From positions 1-64,000 of the forward strand of contig NZ_WOVL01000012.1 of NCBI RefSeq assembly GCF_009737085.1: a stretch of 64,000 nt of DNA, in the 5' to 3' direction. Of the stretch, positions 26,420 through 35,271 are shown one piece after another. A program made the translations under genes and the position numbers. The number at the start of each line of letters is the position of its first letter. Position 1 is the stretch's first letter. Source of the DNA: Paenibacillus sp. NEAU-GSW1. Lineage in GTDB: Bacteria; Bacillota; Bacilli; Paenibacillales; Paenibacillaceae. The notes beneath the pieces were generated by a model that did not search any database, was not told the origin of the DNA, and saw only the letters and a program-made list of their open reading frames with translations.

Positions 26420-27223
26420 TTATGGTCGATTTTTCTCCATCCATGCCGTCGCCCAGTCGACAAATGGCCGTTGGGCAAGCAGCCGAACCTCGGCGTCGCC
26501 GACCTTATGGACGACTAGGCCCGTCTCGCGTTCATATTCGTCGCCCAGTTGAACGAAGTCGACATCGTCCACCGCTTGGGTCTCGTACGTGACCCATTTG
26601 CGGCCTTCGGCGGTTTGAATCGCGCTGCTCTCGTTCGCCCATTTTTTCGAAGCGAACTGGGCCCGCGTTTCCGCCAGATGGAGCGACGTGTTTTTATCGT
26701 GCCCGACGCCGACCAGCAGAATATGACCGTCTAATTTGTACAGCTTATCAACCGGCGATCCCTCGCCAAAGATATTGCTCAGACCATGATCTGCCGTCAA
26801 ATGCTCCGCATGCTTGCCGACAGCGGCGACGGATCTTGCCGGATGGTCGGAGCGATGCGCTCCGGGCCAACTGCGGAGCATTTCCGCGACTACGCCCATG
26901 CCGATAGCCGGCGTTACCGCTTTATCATAGGCCGGCCAATGCTCACGGAGAATTGGCCACCATTCCATAGGCTCTTCCCAATGCACGCCGGTCGAAGGAT
27001 CGAGATTTTTCCACGTTTGCGCAGGCATCATCAGAGTTCCTTCCTCGCCGACAATGTCCAGCAGCGCGCGAATGAACGTCTCCGCGCCTCCGACGACAAA
27101 GCCCAGCTTGCTTAGCGAGGTGTGCACGAACAGCGTCTGTCCGGGAGCTACGCCGCAGCTTCTGAATTGATCGACCAAATCCGCTCTCGTAAGAATGGCG
27201 CGTTGTTCCTTAACTGTTGACAT
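26420..27223 (-). CDS. Aminoglycoside N(3)-acetyltransferase family protein
   Basis: A 267-residue cytoplasmic enzyme of the AAC(3)/YokD family that uses acetyl-CoA. Diagnostic stretches are VHTSLSKLGFVVGGAETFI near the N-terminus and RSDHPARSVAAVGKHAEHL with the active-site His. It may acetylate an aminoglycoside, or another amine, since chromosomal Bacillus homologues often do not give resistance. The ATG at 27223 follows AAGGTGGAG. The longer open frame upstream runs through a terminator-like hairpin and is treated as a leader. Regulation by attenuation is suggested. Confidence 0.88.
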   Translation of the reverse strand: MSTVKEQRAILTRADLVDQFRSCGVAPGQTLFVHTSLSKLGFVVGGAETFIRALLDIVGEEGTLMMPAQTWKNLDPSTGVHWEEPMEWWPILREHWPAYDKAVTPAIGMGVVAEMLRSWPGAHRSDHPARSVAAVGKHAEHLTADHGLSNIFGEGSPVDKLYKLDGHILLVGVGHDKNTSLHLAETRAQFASKKWANESSAIQTAEGRKWVTYETQAVDDVDFVQLGDEYERETGLVVHKVGDAEVRLLAQRPFVDWATAWMEKNRP

Positions 27224-27248
27224 TGATAACTCCACCTTTTTAGTAAAA

Positions 27249-27278
27249 TAAAAAAACCCCGCTACAAGTAGCGGGGTT
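27249..27278 (-). terminator. Intrinsic terminator inside the AAC(3) leader (attenuator)
   Basis: On the minus strand AACCCCGCTAC and GTAGCGGGGTT (27255-27278) form a perfect stem followed by seven T. It sits only about 26 bases before the AAC(3) start codon and downstream of a good promoter, so it can stop transcription before the gene. Confidence 0.75.
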
Positions 27279-27299
27279 GTCTCTAGCAACGCTAGTGAA

Positions 27300-27375
27300 G
27301 CAGGGCCCTTCGGTTCATTTCGATTCATTTCGGTTCATTTGCCCCTATTGTATCAGCAACCCATACTGGAAACAA
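27300..27375 (-). promoter_or_regulatory. AAC(3) promoter and short leader reading frames
   Basis: TTGTTT (27370-27375) and TACAAT (27347-27352) are 17 bases apart, a good housekeeping promoter on the minus strand. The predicted leader starts near 27340 and holds three 10-bp repeats of AAATGAAYCG (27311-27340). ATGs in them open MNRNESK-stop from 27338, and from 27328 a frame that reads on into the AAC(3) gene. Confidence 0.6.
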
Positions 27376-27488
27376 TAGCTATTTTTGCGAGATCAATCGT
27401 TGTTCGTGTGTTCCTTGCGATTTTATGTTAGTATTTGACCATTAAAAGTGTGACAAAAAAATACTGATGCAAAGAGGAAGTGAACGGT

Positions 27489-27845
27489 TTGATTCACATT
27501 ACAGTACCCGATCCGGACGTTACGATTATAAAGCAGGACAACCCTGAGATGAGCAATATTTACGGTTTTACCGATTTTCATCTCATTCCCCGGGATAAGG
27601 GCGGCATTTTTATGTTCTACAACGACAAGGACGAGCTCTTGTTCGTAGGCAAAGCGAGAAAGATCAGGCCGCGAATTAAAAAGCATTTCGAGGATTCTGT
27701 ATCGATTATGAAATCGAAGCGCGATGAAGTGGCGAAAATCGAGGTTTGCGTCGTTGAGGATGCCGTTGATCGGGAAATTTACGAGACGTTTATCATTAAC
27801 AGGCGCAGAGCGAGATACAACATGGACAAGGTTTACTACAAGTAA
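27489..27845 (+). CDS. Standalone GIY-YIG nuclease-like protein
   Basis: A 118-residue protein made of one GIY-YIG domain, as in the N-terminal part of UvrC: GGIFMFYN, LLFVGKARKIRPRIKKHF. The motif is GIF...FVG, a mild variant, and the Arg in RKIRPR is kept. The fixed YNMDKVYYK end suggests a complete small protein. A DNA repair or editing role is possible. A TTG at 27489 is best spaced from AGAGGAAG; a GTG at 27480 is too close. Confidence 0.75.
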   Translation: MIHITVPDPDVTIIKQDNPEMSNIYGFTDFHLIPRDKGGIFMFYNDKDELLFVGKARKIRPRIKKHFEDSVSIMKSKRDEVAKIEVCVVEDAVDREIYETFIINRRRARYNMDKVYYK

Positions 27846-27874
27846 GACCGGTGCGGACCGGTGCATTGCGTGGA

Positions 27875-28013
27875 AATAACGCTGCGGGACAGCGCTATTT
27901 GGCCGGATTAGCATGAGTGGAGCCGAATAACGCTGCAGCGCAGCGTTATTTGTGTTGGATGCGGCGGAAAACGGTTGCTTGCGTGAATATAATGCTAAGA
28001 GACGGCGCTATTT
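27875..28013. repeat. Cluster of three AATAACGCTG hairpins
   Basis: Copies lie at 27875-27899 (one arm mismatch), 27926-27950 (AATAACGCTG-CAGCG-CAGCGTTATT, perfect) and 27986-28013 (degenerate). Spacing of about 51 bases between the first two equals that of the pair at 202-277. The 350-base gap between the GIY-YIG gene and the next MFS gene holds these and an AT-rich promoter-like region. Confidence 0.65.
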
Positions 28014-28197
28014 TTAGAAAACAGGTTAATAGGAAGGATAAATCAACCAAAAACATAGTTATTTTTATGAATATCATACAAAACAACGATTTATATTTAT
28101 TCCCAAATTGGATATAATTGGCTCAGTTTATAAAAAGAAATCAATTTCACTAGCGACTAGAAAACTAGAGGGTGGAGTTGAAGGAGGACTGGGCAGA

Positions 28198-29523
28198 TTG
28201 CAGGCAGCTTCAAAAGGTTTAATGCTGGTTACGTTTCTACTAGGGATTTTCATGGGGGCGCTCGATCACGGCATTGTCGGACCCGCGCTAAGCTCGATCT
28301 TTCAGGCGTTTGACGTCGATTCGTCGTGGGGCGGCTGGAGCATGACGATTTACACGCTGACGTTCGCGGTCAGCATACCGGTTCTCGGCAAATTGTCGGA
28401 TCGCTTTGGACGAAAAAGAACGTTTATGTTCGGCATTTCCATGTTCGCCTTAGGTTCGATTGTCTGCGCGTTTGCGCCGAATTTCGCCGTGTTTTTGGCT
28501 GGCCGGGCTATTCAAGGTATTGGCACTGGGGGCATTTTCCCGATTACAGCCGCGCAAATTGCAGTTTCCTATCCGCCGGAACAGCGAGGCGCCAAGCTTG
28601 GTTTGATCGGCGTCGTGTTCGGGACCGGCAGCATTCTCGGGCCGATTGTCGGCGGAGCGATTATTAAGTATTTGGAGTGGGAATGGATTTTCCTTGTGAA
28701 CATTCCGATCTCTATCGTGATCTTGATTCTTATTTCCCGCATCAAGCTGGAGCAGCAGGTGCAGGTTAAGCCGATCGACTATAAGGGCATTTCACTGCTG
28801 GCGGTTGTCATTCTTGCGATCATGTATGGCATTACGAGCGGACAGTGGCTGATTGCCGTTATCGGTCTTGCAGCGATACCGCTCCTCGTTATGGTCGAGA
28901 AGCGTCAGGCTGATCCGATCGTGAACTTGTCGTATTTTCAAAGACGCCCGACGCTGCTTCTGCTCATCGTGACCTTTCTTTCCGGCGCGATTATGACGAC
29001 TTCCTTCTTTATCCCGGTTTTCTCGGAAAAAGTGCTGCAAATGGCAAAAGGCGACTCCGGCTTTACTGTTGCTCCTTTCGCCGTAGCTTCAGCACTTGCC
29101 TCTTATTTCGGCGGCGTGCTGGCGGATAAGCTGGGAGCGAGAAGGATCATGGCGATCGGCTTCGTTATTGCCGCTGCAGGAGCGATTGCTCTTGGCATGA
29201 TAGGGGAAGAGCCGGCCGTGTTCTACGCCGCTACGACAGTGATGGGCTTCGGAGTCGGCATCATTATCGGGGCGCCAATCAATGTGCTCATGCTCCAAGC
29301 GGTGGAGCTCAAGGATGCAGGCTCCGCAATCGGCTATTTGAGCCTTCTCCGCTCGATGGGCTCGTCGCTTGGGCCGGTCATCGCAGGCAAGCTGCTTGCC
29401 ACGTACAGTGACGGCTTCCCGTATGTGTTCGGCTTCAGCAGCGTGCTGGCATTCATCAGCTTGATCCTGCTCTTCATGTCTATCCCGGCGGCGAAAGCGG
29501 TCGCTGCGTCGAAGACGGCATAA
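28198..29523 (+). CDS. MFS transporter, DHA2/EmrB-like
   Basis: A 441-residue major facilitator. It begins with LLGIFMGALDHGIVGPAL, the DHA2 signature region (normally LD.TIVNVALP) with His in place of the usual polar pair, and shows motif A (GKLSDRFGRKR) and a Gly-rich motif C (GVVFGTGSILGPIVGG). It should export drugs or other small molecules by proton antiport. The TTG at 28198 has AAGGAGG 10 bases upstream. No regulator is adjacent. A terminator follows. Confidence 0.87.
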   Translation: MQAASKGLMLVTFLLGIFMGALDHGIVGPALSSIFQAFDVDSSWGGWSMTIYTLTFAVSIPVLGKLSDRFGRKRTFMFGISMFALGSIVCAFAPNFAVFLAGRAIQGIGTGGIFPITAAQIAVSYPPEQRGAKLGLIGVVFGTGSILGPIVGGAIIKYLEWEWIFLVNIPISIVILILISRIKLEQQVQVKPIDYKGISLLAVVILAIMYGITSGQWLIAVIGLAAIPLLVMVEKRQADPIVNLSYFQRRPTLLLLIVTFLSGAIMTTSFFIPVFSEKVLQMAKGDSGFTVAPFAVASALASYFGGVLADKLGARRIMAIGFVIAAAGAIALGMIGEEPAVFYAATTVMGFGVGIIIGAPINVLMLQAVELKDAGSAIGYLSLLRSMGSSLGPVIAGKLLATYSDGFPYVFGFSSVLAFISLILLFMSIPAAKAVAASKTA

Positions 29524-29531
29524 CAACCGAA

Positions 29532-29582
29532 AAGCCTCTGCGCCAAGCCTAGTTTCGGCTATGGTGCAGGGGATTTTTTTTG
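29532..29582 (+). terminator. Terminator after the DHA2 MFS gene
   Basis: CCTCTGCGCCAAGCC pairs imperfectly with GGCTATGGTGCAGGGG and eight T follow. Confidence 0.7.
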
Positions 29583-29674
29583 TTCTCAACAGGGTACAGG
29601 TTTTCGGTCTATAATCGAACATCCTATGTTAGAATATAGATAAAAATCACTTCCAAACTTGGGGAGGCTTGTCG

Positions 29675-31333
29675 GTGGAATTCGATGCGATCGTAGTAGG
29701 AGCGGGTTTGTCGGGTCTTGTCGCGGCGGCGGAAATCGCGGATGCCGGGAAAAAAGCAGCCGTGCTGGATCAAGAGCCGGAAGCGTCGCTTGGCGGCCAA
29801 GCTTGGTGGTCGTTCGGCGGCTTGTTTCTGGTAGACTCTCCGGAGCAGCGGCGTTTAGGCATTAAAGATTCGAGAGAGCTGGCGCGGCAAGACTGGATGG
29901 GCTCGGCCGGCTTTGACCGCGAGCATGACGAGGACTACTGGGGCCGATTGTGGGCGGAAGCTTATATTGATTTCGCCGCTGGCGAGAAGCGCTCCTGGCT
30001 TCATGGCATGGGCATTCGTTTCTTTCCTGTCGTCGGATGGGCGGAGCGGGGCGGCTATTTGGCCGAGGGCCATGGCAATTCGGTGCCGCGCTTCCATATC
30101 GTCTGGGGAACAGGACCGGCGATCGTTGCGCCGTTCGAGCGCCGCGTGCGTGAGCATCAGAGCAACGGCCGCATTACACTGCTGAATCGCCATCGCGTCG
30201 ACAGCCTCATTCAGCACAACGGCGCAATTACTGGTGTAAGCGGTTCCATATTGGAGCCGAGCGAAGCTGTGCGCGGAGAGGCAAGCTCGCGGACCGTTGT
30301 CAGCGCATTCGAATATGCGGCGCAAGCAGTCATCGTGACGAGCGGCGGCATCGGCGGCAATCACGACCTGGTGCGGCAAAACTGGCCTAGCCGTCTCGGG
30401 CAGCCGCCGAAGCATATGCTGTCGGGCGTCCCGGCGCACGTCGACGGACGGATGCTGGGCATTACGGAGGAAGCGGGCGGACGAATCGTCAACCGGGATC
30501 GGATGTGGCACTATACGGAGGGGCTGAAAAACTGGTCGCCGGTATGGAACAATCACGGCATCCGAATTCTTCCCGGCCCGTCTTCGATCTGGCTTGATGC
30601 GAAAGGCAACCGGTTTCCGGCGCCGAACTTTCCCGGCTTTGACACGCTCGGCACGCTCGAGGCGATTCAGAAGACCGGCTACGACTATTCGTGGTTTATT
30701 TTGACGCAAAAAATAATCGAAAAAGAATTCGCGCTCTCGGGATCGGAGCAAAATCCCGATCTGACCGGCAAAAGCATCCGCAAGGTGCTGTCCCGTGCTT
30801 TGCCTGGCGCGCCTACTCCGGTGCAGGCTTTTATGGACAAGGGCGAGGACTTCATTATCGCGAGCAATATTGGAGAGCTCGCAGCGGGCATGAACAAGCT
30901 CATTGGCGGAGAGCCGCTGCTCGACGTGGCGGCCATTGAACGGCAGCTTCGGGCGCGCGACCGGGAGATGGACAATGCGTTCACGAAGGATTTGCAAATT
31001 ACGGCGCTTCGAGGCGCACGGAATTATATCGGAGATAAGCTCATTCGCGTCGCCGCTCCGCACAAGCTGCTCGACCCGAAGAATGGCCCGCTAATCGCGG
31101 TACGGCTGCAAATCGTAAGCCGCAAAACGCTCGGCGGCTTGCAGACCGACTTAAGCGGTCGGGTGCTGAACGCTGCCGGCGATCCGATTCCCGGCCTCTA
31201 TGCGGCGGGCGAAGCGTCCGGCTTCGGCGGGGGCGGGCTGCACGGCTATCGCGCATTGGAAGGCACGTTCCTCGGCGGCTGCCTGTTCTCGGGCAGAACG
31301 GCGGGCAGAGCGGCTGGAGCAGAACTGATCTAG
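29675..31333 (+). CDS. FAD-binding dehydrogenase (fumarate reductase/ketosteroid dehydrogenase type)
   Basis: A 552-residue flavoprotein. The N-terminal dinucleotide fold is VVGAGLSGLVAAAEI, and the C-terminus has the second FAD motif GLYAAGEASGFGGGGLHGYRALEGTFLGGC (split here as GLYAAGEASGFGGGG and onward), as in FAD_binding_2 proteins. It should oxidise or reduce a C-C bond next to a carbonyl. GTG at 29675 is 7 bases from GGGGAGG, better than TTG at 29669. It is the first gene of a three-gene operon with a PLP enzyme and a sugar-lactone oxidase. Confidence 0.85.
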   Translation: MEFDAIVVGAGLSGLVAAAEIADAGKKAAVLDQEPEASLGGQAWWSFGGLFLVDSPEQRRLGIKDSRELARQDWMGSAGFDREHDEDYWGRLWAEAYIDFAAGEKRSWLHGMGIRFFPVVGWAERGGYLAEGHGNSVPRFHIVWGTGPAIVAPFERRVREHQSNGRITLLNRHRVDSLIQHNGAITGVSGSILEPSEAVRGEASSRTVVSAFEYAAQAVIVTSGGIGGNHDLVRQNWPSRLGQPPKHMLSGVPAHVDGRMLGITEEAGGRIVNRDRMWHYTEGLKNWSPVWNNHGIRILPGPSSIWLDAKGNRFPAPNFPGFDTLGTLEAIQKTGYDYSWFILTQKIIEKEFALSGSEQNPDLTGKSIRKVLSRALPGAPTPVQAFMDKGEDFIIASNIGELAAGMNKLIGGEPLLDVAAIERQLRARDREMDNAFTKDLQITALRGARNYIGDKLIRVAAPHKLLDPKNGPLIAVRLQIVSRKTLGGLQTDLSGRVLNAAGDPIPGLYAAGEASGFGGGGLHGYRALEGTFLGGCLFSGRTAGRAAGAELI

Positions 31334-31388
31334 CTTTATGCACGGCCGACGACAGAGGGAACGAGTGAATGAAGAGGAGCTGCTGGCT

Positions 31389-32576
31389 ATGGACAAATAT
31401 GCTTACTATAAACAGGCGTTCGCGGGCTTGCCGATGCCCTACGCCTACGTCGATCTGGATATGCTGGATGCCAACGCGAAGGCAATCGCTCAAGCGGCCG
31501 GGAGCAAAAAAGTGCGTCTCGCCAGCAAGTCGATTCGCTGCACAGAGGTGCTTCGCCGCATTTTAGACTCCGATAAGGTTTATCAAGGGATTATGTGCTA
31601 CACGGCAGAGGAAGCTGCCTTCTTGGCTCGTCACGGCTTTGACGATTTGCTGCTCGGCTATCCGCAGTGGCATCAAGATGCGATTGCCGAACTGGCGGAT
31701 TGGATCGGGCAAGGCCGTTCCATTGTCTTTATGATCGATTGCTTGGAGCATGCGGCGCATTTGGAGAAAATCGCTAAGGATCGGGGCATTGTGTTTGCGG
31801 TCTGTATCGATCTCGATATGTCGACGGATTACCCGGGCTTGCATTTCGGCGTCTGGCGCTCTCCGATACACGGCTGGCAGCAGCTTCAGCCGCTCGCCGA
31901 GCATATTCTTCAATCGTCTTGGCTCAAGCTTGAAGGGATTATGGGCTATGAGGCGCAGGTGGCGGGAGTCGGCGATAGAATGCCCGGCAGTCCGGTCAAA
32001 AACAAGCTTGTTAGCTGGCTCAAAAAGCAGTCGATCGCGGAGGCGGCCAAACGGCGCAAGGAAGCGGCGGAGAAGCTGGCCGCGATGGGCGCTGAGCTTC
32101 GTTTCATCAATGCCGGAGGCACTGGAAGCCTCGACAGCTCCCGTCTGGAGGCTTGCGTAACCGAAATAACGGCTGGCTCCGGGTTTTACGCGCCCGGCTT
32201 GTTCGATTACTACGCATCCTTCCGCTATCAGCCGGCAGCCGGGTACGCTGTCGAGGTGGTGCGGCGGCCGAAGGACAATATGGTCACCTGCATGAGCGGC
32301 GGCTATACCGCATCCGGCTCGGCGGGGCCGGAGAAGCTGCCGAAGCCGTATTTGCCGGAAGGCGTCATACTGACCAAGCTGGAGGGAGCGGGCGAGGTGC
32401 AGACGCCGCTTCTGTGCAAAGAAGGGGTTCGGCTCGAGCTAGGCGATCCTGTATATTTCCGCCACGCCAAGGCGGGCGAGCTTTGCGAGCGGTTCAAGAC
32501 GCTGCATGCCGTATCGCAAGGGCGAATTGTTGCGGAATATGCGACCTACCGAGGAATGGGGGAATGCTTCGTATGA
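31389..32576 (+). CDS. PLP enzyme of the amino-acid deaminase/D-threonine aldolase type
   Basis: A 395-residue protein with an alanine-racemase-like N-terminal barrel. The PLP lysine is in LASKSIRC and the barrel shows DLDMSTDYPGLHFG and INAGGTGS (phosphate-binding). Family members are D-serine dehydratases or D-threonine aldolases; many are annotated only as amino acid deaminase/aldolase. ATG at 31389 follows GAGGAG. Its stop overlaps the next ATG (ATGA), so it is coupled to the lactone oxidase gene. Homologous deaminase and lactone-oxidase genes are also close in mycobacteria (Rv1769/Rv1771, from memory). Confidence 0.82.
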   Translation: MDKYAYYKQAFAGLPMPYAYVDLDMLDANAKAIAQAAGSKKVRLASKSIRCTEVLRRILDSDKVYQGIMCYTAEEAAFLARHGFDDLLLGYPQWHQDAIAELADWIGQGRSIVFMIDCLEHAAHLEKIAKDRGIVFAVCIDLDMSTDYPGLHFGVWRSPIHGWQQLQPLAEHILQSSWLKLEGIMGYEAQVAGVGDRMPGSPVKNKLVSWLKKQSIAEAAKRRKEAAEKLAAMGAELRFINAGGTGSLDSSRLEACVTEITAGSGFYAPGLFDYYASFRYQPAAGYAVEVVRRPKDNMVTCMSGGYTASGSAGPEKLPKPYLPEGVILTKLEGAGEVQTPLLCKEGVRLELGDPVYFRHAKAGELCERFKTLHAVSQGRIVAEYATYRGMGECFV

Positions 32577-33883
32577 GTATGACGATAAGCTCCGGAAAAA
32601 CATGGACCAACTGGTCCGGTTCGGTGCAAGCGACACCAGCCAAAGCGGTGTTCCCGCGTTCGATCGAAGAAGTCGTCAGCATCGTCCGGGAATGTTTGCG
32701 CGAGGGAAGAAAACTGCGTGTCGTCGGCTCCGGTCATTCGTTCACGGCGATTGCCGCATCCAACGACATGTTAGTGTCGCTTGACGAGCTGCAAGGCATC
32801 GTCAGTGTCGACCCTGAGGGACAAACTGCTGCCGTATGGGCGGGAACGAAGCTGAAGCTGCTTGGGGAGCTGTTGTTCGAGCAGGGGCTGGGGCAGCAAA
32901 ATATGGGCGACATCGACGTGCAGTCGATCGCCGGCGCGGTCAGCACCGGAACGCACGGCACGGGGCGAGAGCTTGGAAATCTGGCGACGCAGGTTGTCGG
33001 TCTGACGGTGGTTACCGGCACGGGCGAGGTTGTGGAATGTACGCCGGAGTCGCATCCGGAATGGTTCAAAGCGATGCAGATTTCGCTCGGCGTGCTTGGC
33101 GTTATTGTTCAAGTCAAGCTGAAGCTGCGGAAGGCGTATAAGCTCGAATATAGGAGCAGCCGAATGCCGCTGGCCTCCTGTCTCCAGCAGCTCCCTCGCT
33201 TAGCGACAGACAACCGCCATTTTGAATTTTATTGGTTTCCATACGCCGATCCTTGCCAGATCAAGCTGATGAATATAACCGAAAAGCCGGCCTCGGAACG
33301 AAAAATGTGGGATCACATTAGCGACGTATGGATCGAGAATACGCTGTTTGGCTTGCTTTCCGAGATTAGCCGCAAAGTGCCGGGAACGAGCAAATGGGTC
33401 AGCCGGCTGTCAGCCTCGCAAGTGCCGGTTGGAAGCAAGGTTAATTACAGCCACCGGCTGTTCGCCACACAGAGGCTCGTTCGTTTTAACGAAATGGAAT
33501 ATAATCTGCCGGCGGAGGCGATGAAGCCGGTTATTGAGGAGATGCGCGCGGAGCAGAAACGGGGGCGCTACCGGGTACATTTTCCGATCGAATGCCGTTA
33601 CGCCAAGGGCGACGATATTTGGCTGAGTCCGGCACATGGCCGGGATTCGGCTTACATCGCGGTTCATATGTACAAAGGGATGCCTCACGAAGACTATTTT
33701 GCGGCGATGGAACGCATTTTTCTGCGCCACGGCGGGAGGCCGCATTGGGGCAAAATGCACAGCTTGCAGGCGGAACAGCTCAAGGCGCTGTACCCGAAAT
33801 GGGAATCGTTCGCCGAAGTTCGCGAGAAGCTGGATCCTGAGCGGATTTTCCTCACGGACTATATGCAGAAGCTGTTTGTATAG
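32573..33883 (+). CDS. D-arabinono-1,4-lactone oxidase family FAD protein
   Basis: A 436-residue flavoenzyme of the VAO/PCMH fold. The N-terminal FAD domain contains VVGSGHSFTAIA and the pyrophosphate loop STGTHGTGRELGNLA; the C-terminal ALO domain ends with HWGKMHSL and DPERIFL. It should oxidise a sugar lactone or alditol with oxygen or a quinone. The His in GSGHS is where related enzymes attach FAD covalently. It overlaps the upstream gene by 4 bases. The frame is open much further upstream, but that is a shadow of the PLP gene. Confidence 0.87.
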   Translation: MSMTISSGKTWTNWSGSVQATPAKAVFPRSIEEVVSIVRECLREGRKLRVVGSGHSFTAIAASNDMLVSLDELQGIVSVDPEGQTAAVWAGTKLKLLGELLFEQGLGQQNMGDIDVQSIAGAVSTGTHGTGRELGNLATQVVGLTVVTGTGEVVECTPESHPEWFKAMQISLGVLGVIVQVKLKLRKAYKLEYRSSRMPLASCLQQLPRLATDNRHFEFYWFPYADPCQIKLMNITEKPASERKMWDHISDVWIENTLFGLLSEISRKVPGTSKWVSRLSASQVPVGSKVNYSHRLFATQRLVRFNEMEYNLPAEAMKPVIEEMRAEQKRGRYRVHFPIECRYAKGDDIWLSPAHGRDSAYIAVHMYKGMPHEDYFAAMERIFLRHGGRPHWGKMHSLQAEQLKALYPKWESFAEVREKLDPERIFLTDYMQKLFV

Positions 33884-34098
33884 CGGGAAAAAGAAGCCTG
33901 GAGCCGCGGGCACTGTTCTGTCTGTTAGAGGTTATCTCACAGCTTCGATGATAAATTCCGGCGGCTGCTGGCCGCGCTTACCGCGGTGGCAAGGCAACGA
34001 GGAATCGCGATAAGCTGGTTTGCGGAAATTTATGATATATTTTGGTAAAAGCTGTTGCTATTGATAAAGAGACTTTTATGGGAGATGAGGGCTTCAAA

Positions 34099-34818
34099 TT
34101 GGAAAAAATGCGATTAGGCGTTGTGGATGAAATAAACCGATTCCCGGTTAAATCGCTGGCGGGCGAAAAGCTGGACAGCTGCAGCGTGGAAAGCTGCGGG
34201 TTGAAAGGAGATCGCGTATACGCTTTTTACGACGAAAGCAAAACAGGCTGGGACAGCTTTATAACTGCCCGAGACATACCGGCGATGCTCGCATACGAGG
34301 CGAAGCTGTCGAACGAACAGCTTAGCATTACTTCTCCCGACGGGCGAAGTCTTTCTTGGGACCATGCTTTGGCGGAGGAGCTTCAGCCGTTTACGAAGCG
34401 GAAAATTTCGATGAGCGCTTACCAAGCGCCTCATCCTGAGGATGCCAAGCTGTTGTCGGTTGATGCGGCCAGCATTCTGATCATCACCGACGATTCCTTG
34501 CGGAAGCTGGAGCGGCTTTGGGGCAAGGAGCTTGACCAGCGCAGATTCCGCGCCAATCTTATCGTTACGGTTGACGATAACGGGTTGAAGGAAAGCGAAT
34601 GGATCGGCAGAACGCTGTCGGTTGGCGACGCTGAATTTCGTGCTGAAGGGTTTTGCGAGCGATGCTCGATGATTACAATCGACCCGGATTCGCTGGAGCG
34701 CGATCCTTCTCTGCTGAGGAAGGTGAACGAGGAGCTCGGTTTGAACTTCGGCGTCTACGCCTCTGTCGTGAAACCCGGCCGGATTAGCGTCGGCGACGGC
34801 GTATTTATGGAGCGATAA
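34099..34818 (+). CDS. MOSC domain protein
   Basis: A 239-residue protein with the MOSC N-terminal barrel (VVDEINRFPVKSLAGEKL) and the MOSC core, including the conserved cysteine in GFCERCSMITID. Such proteins handle molybdenum-cofactor sulfur chemistry or detoxify N-hydroxylated compounds (YiiM/YcbX relatives). TTG at 34099 is 7 bases from GAGGG; ATG at 34108 is possible. It follows the lactone oxidase by 215 bases and ends at a terminator. Confidence 0.82.
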   Translation: MEKMRLGVVDEINRFPVKSLAGEKLDSCSVESCGLKGDRVYAFYDESKTGWDSFITARDIPAMLAYEAKLSNEQLSITSPDGRSLSWDHALAEELQPFTKRKISMSAYQAPHPEDAKLLSVDAASILIITDDSLRKLERLWGKELDQRRFRANLIVTVDDNGLKESEWIGRTLSVGDAEFRAEGFCERCSMITIDPDSLERDPSLLRKVNEELGLNFGVYASVVKPGRISVGDGVFMER

Positions 34819-34830
34819 AACGGTTTGCGT

Positions 34831-34868
34831 AAAAGCCGATGCGTCAGCCGATGCATTGGCTTTTTTTA
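34831..34868 (+). terminator. Terminator after the MOSC gene
   Basis: AAAGCCGATGC pairs with GCATTGGCTTT and a T run follows. Confidence 0.75.
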
Positions 34869-34962
34869 TCATGATTGGAGTAGATCAATCGACAGAGCTA
34901 AGCTAGAATAGAGTCAGATTTCTGCTTCATTCGAATTCGATTCATATAAGGGAGTGTGTTTC

Positions 34963-35271
34963 ATGTCTCAAACGGCAATTATTCACTCGGTTATTTTTTC
35001 GTTAAAGCACGCGGCCGGATCGGCAGAAGAACAGCGTTTTTTGGCTGACGGCAGAGCGATATTGAGCTCGATCCCGACAGTGAAAGAGTTCCGCGTCCTG
35101 CGGCAAGTGAGCCCGAAAAATACATACGATTTCGGATTTTCGATGGTGTTTGACAACAAGGCCGATTACGAGGCATACAACGTGCATCCGCTGCATGTCG
35201 ATTTCGTTGCAAACCGGTGGGAGAAGGAAGTTGAGAAGTTTTTGGAGATTGATTACAACGAGATTGTGTAA
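34963..35271 (+). CDS. Dabb (stress-responsive alpha/beta barrel) protein
   Basis: A 102-residue single Dabb domain: IIHSVIFSLKHAAGS at the start, then FRVLRQVSPKN, YDFGFSMVFDNKADYEAYNVHPLHVDFV. These ferredoxin-like dimers occur in stress proteins and small cyclases; the substrate is unknown. ATG at 34963 has AAGGGAG upstream. It stands alone. Confidence 0.85.
   Translation: MSQTAIIHSVIFSLKHAAGSAEEQRFLADGRAILSSIPTVKEFRVLRQVSPKNTYDFGFSMVFDNKADYEAYNVHPLHVDFVANRWEKEVEKFLEIDYNEIV

Noticed and set aside
27227..27328. AAC(3) protein starting at 27328
   Set aside because: It would translate through a perfect intrinsic terminator and add residues not expected in the family; the ATG at 27223 has a proper ribosome site.
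27249..27345. T-box leader for the AAC(3) gene
   Set aside because: There is a terminator, but no AGGGTGG...ACCGCG-type antiterminator bulge and the leader is too short.
29855..31063. 402-codon minus-strand frame under the FAD dehydrogenase gene
   Set aside because: Antisense shadow of a well-supported flavoprotein; Arg/His-rich translation without any family motif.
32153..32572. Longer N-terminus for the lactone oxidase
   Set aside because: The extension is the PLP gene read in another frame; the ATG at 32573 gives the normal family start.
33960..34010. tRNA- or T-box-like stretch before the MOSC gene
   Set aside because: CCGCGGTGG caught the eye, but no cloverleaf or terminator/antiterminator pair could be drawn.
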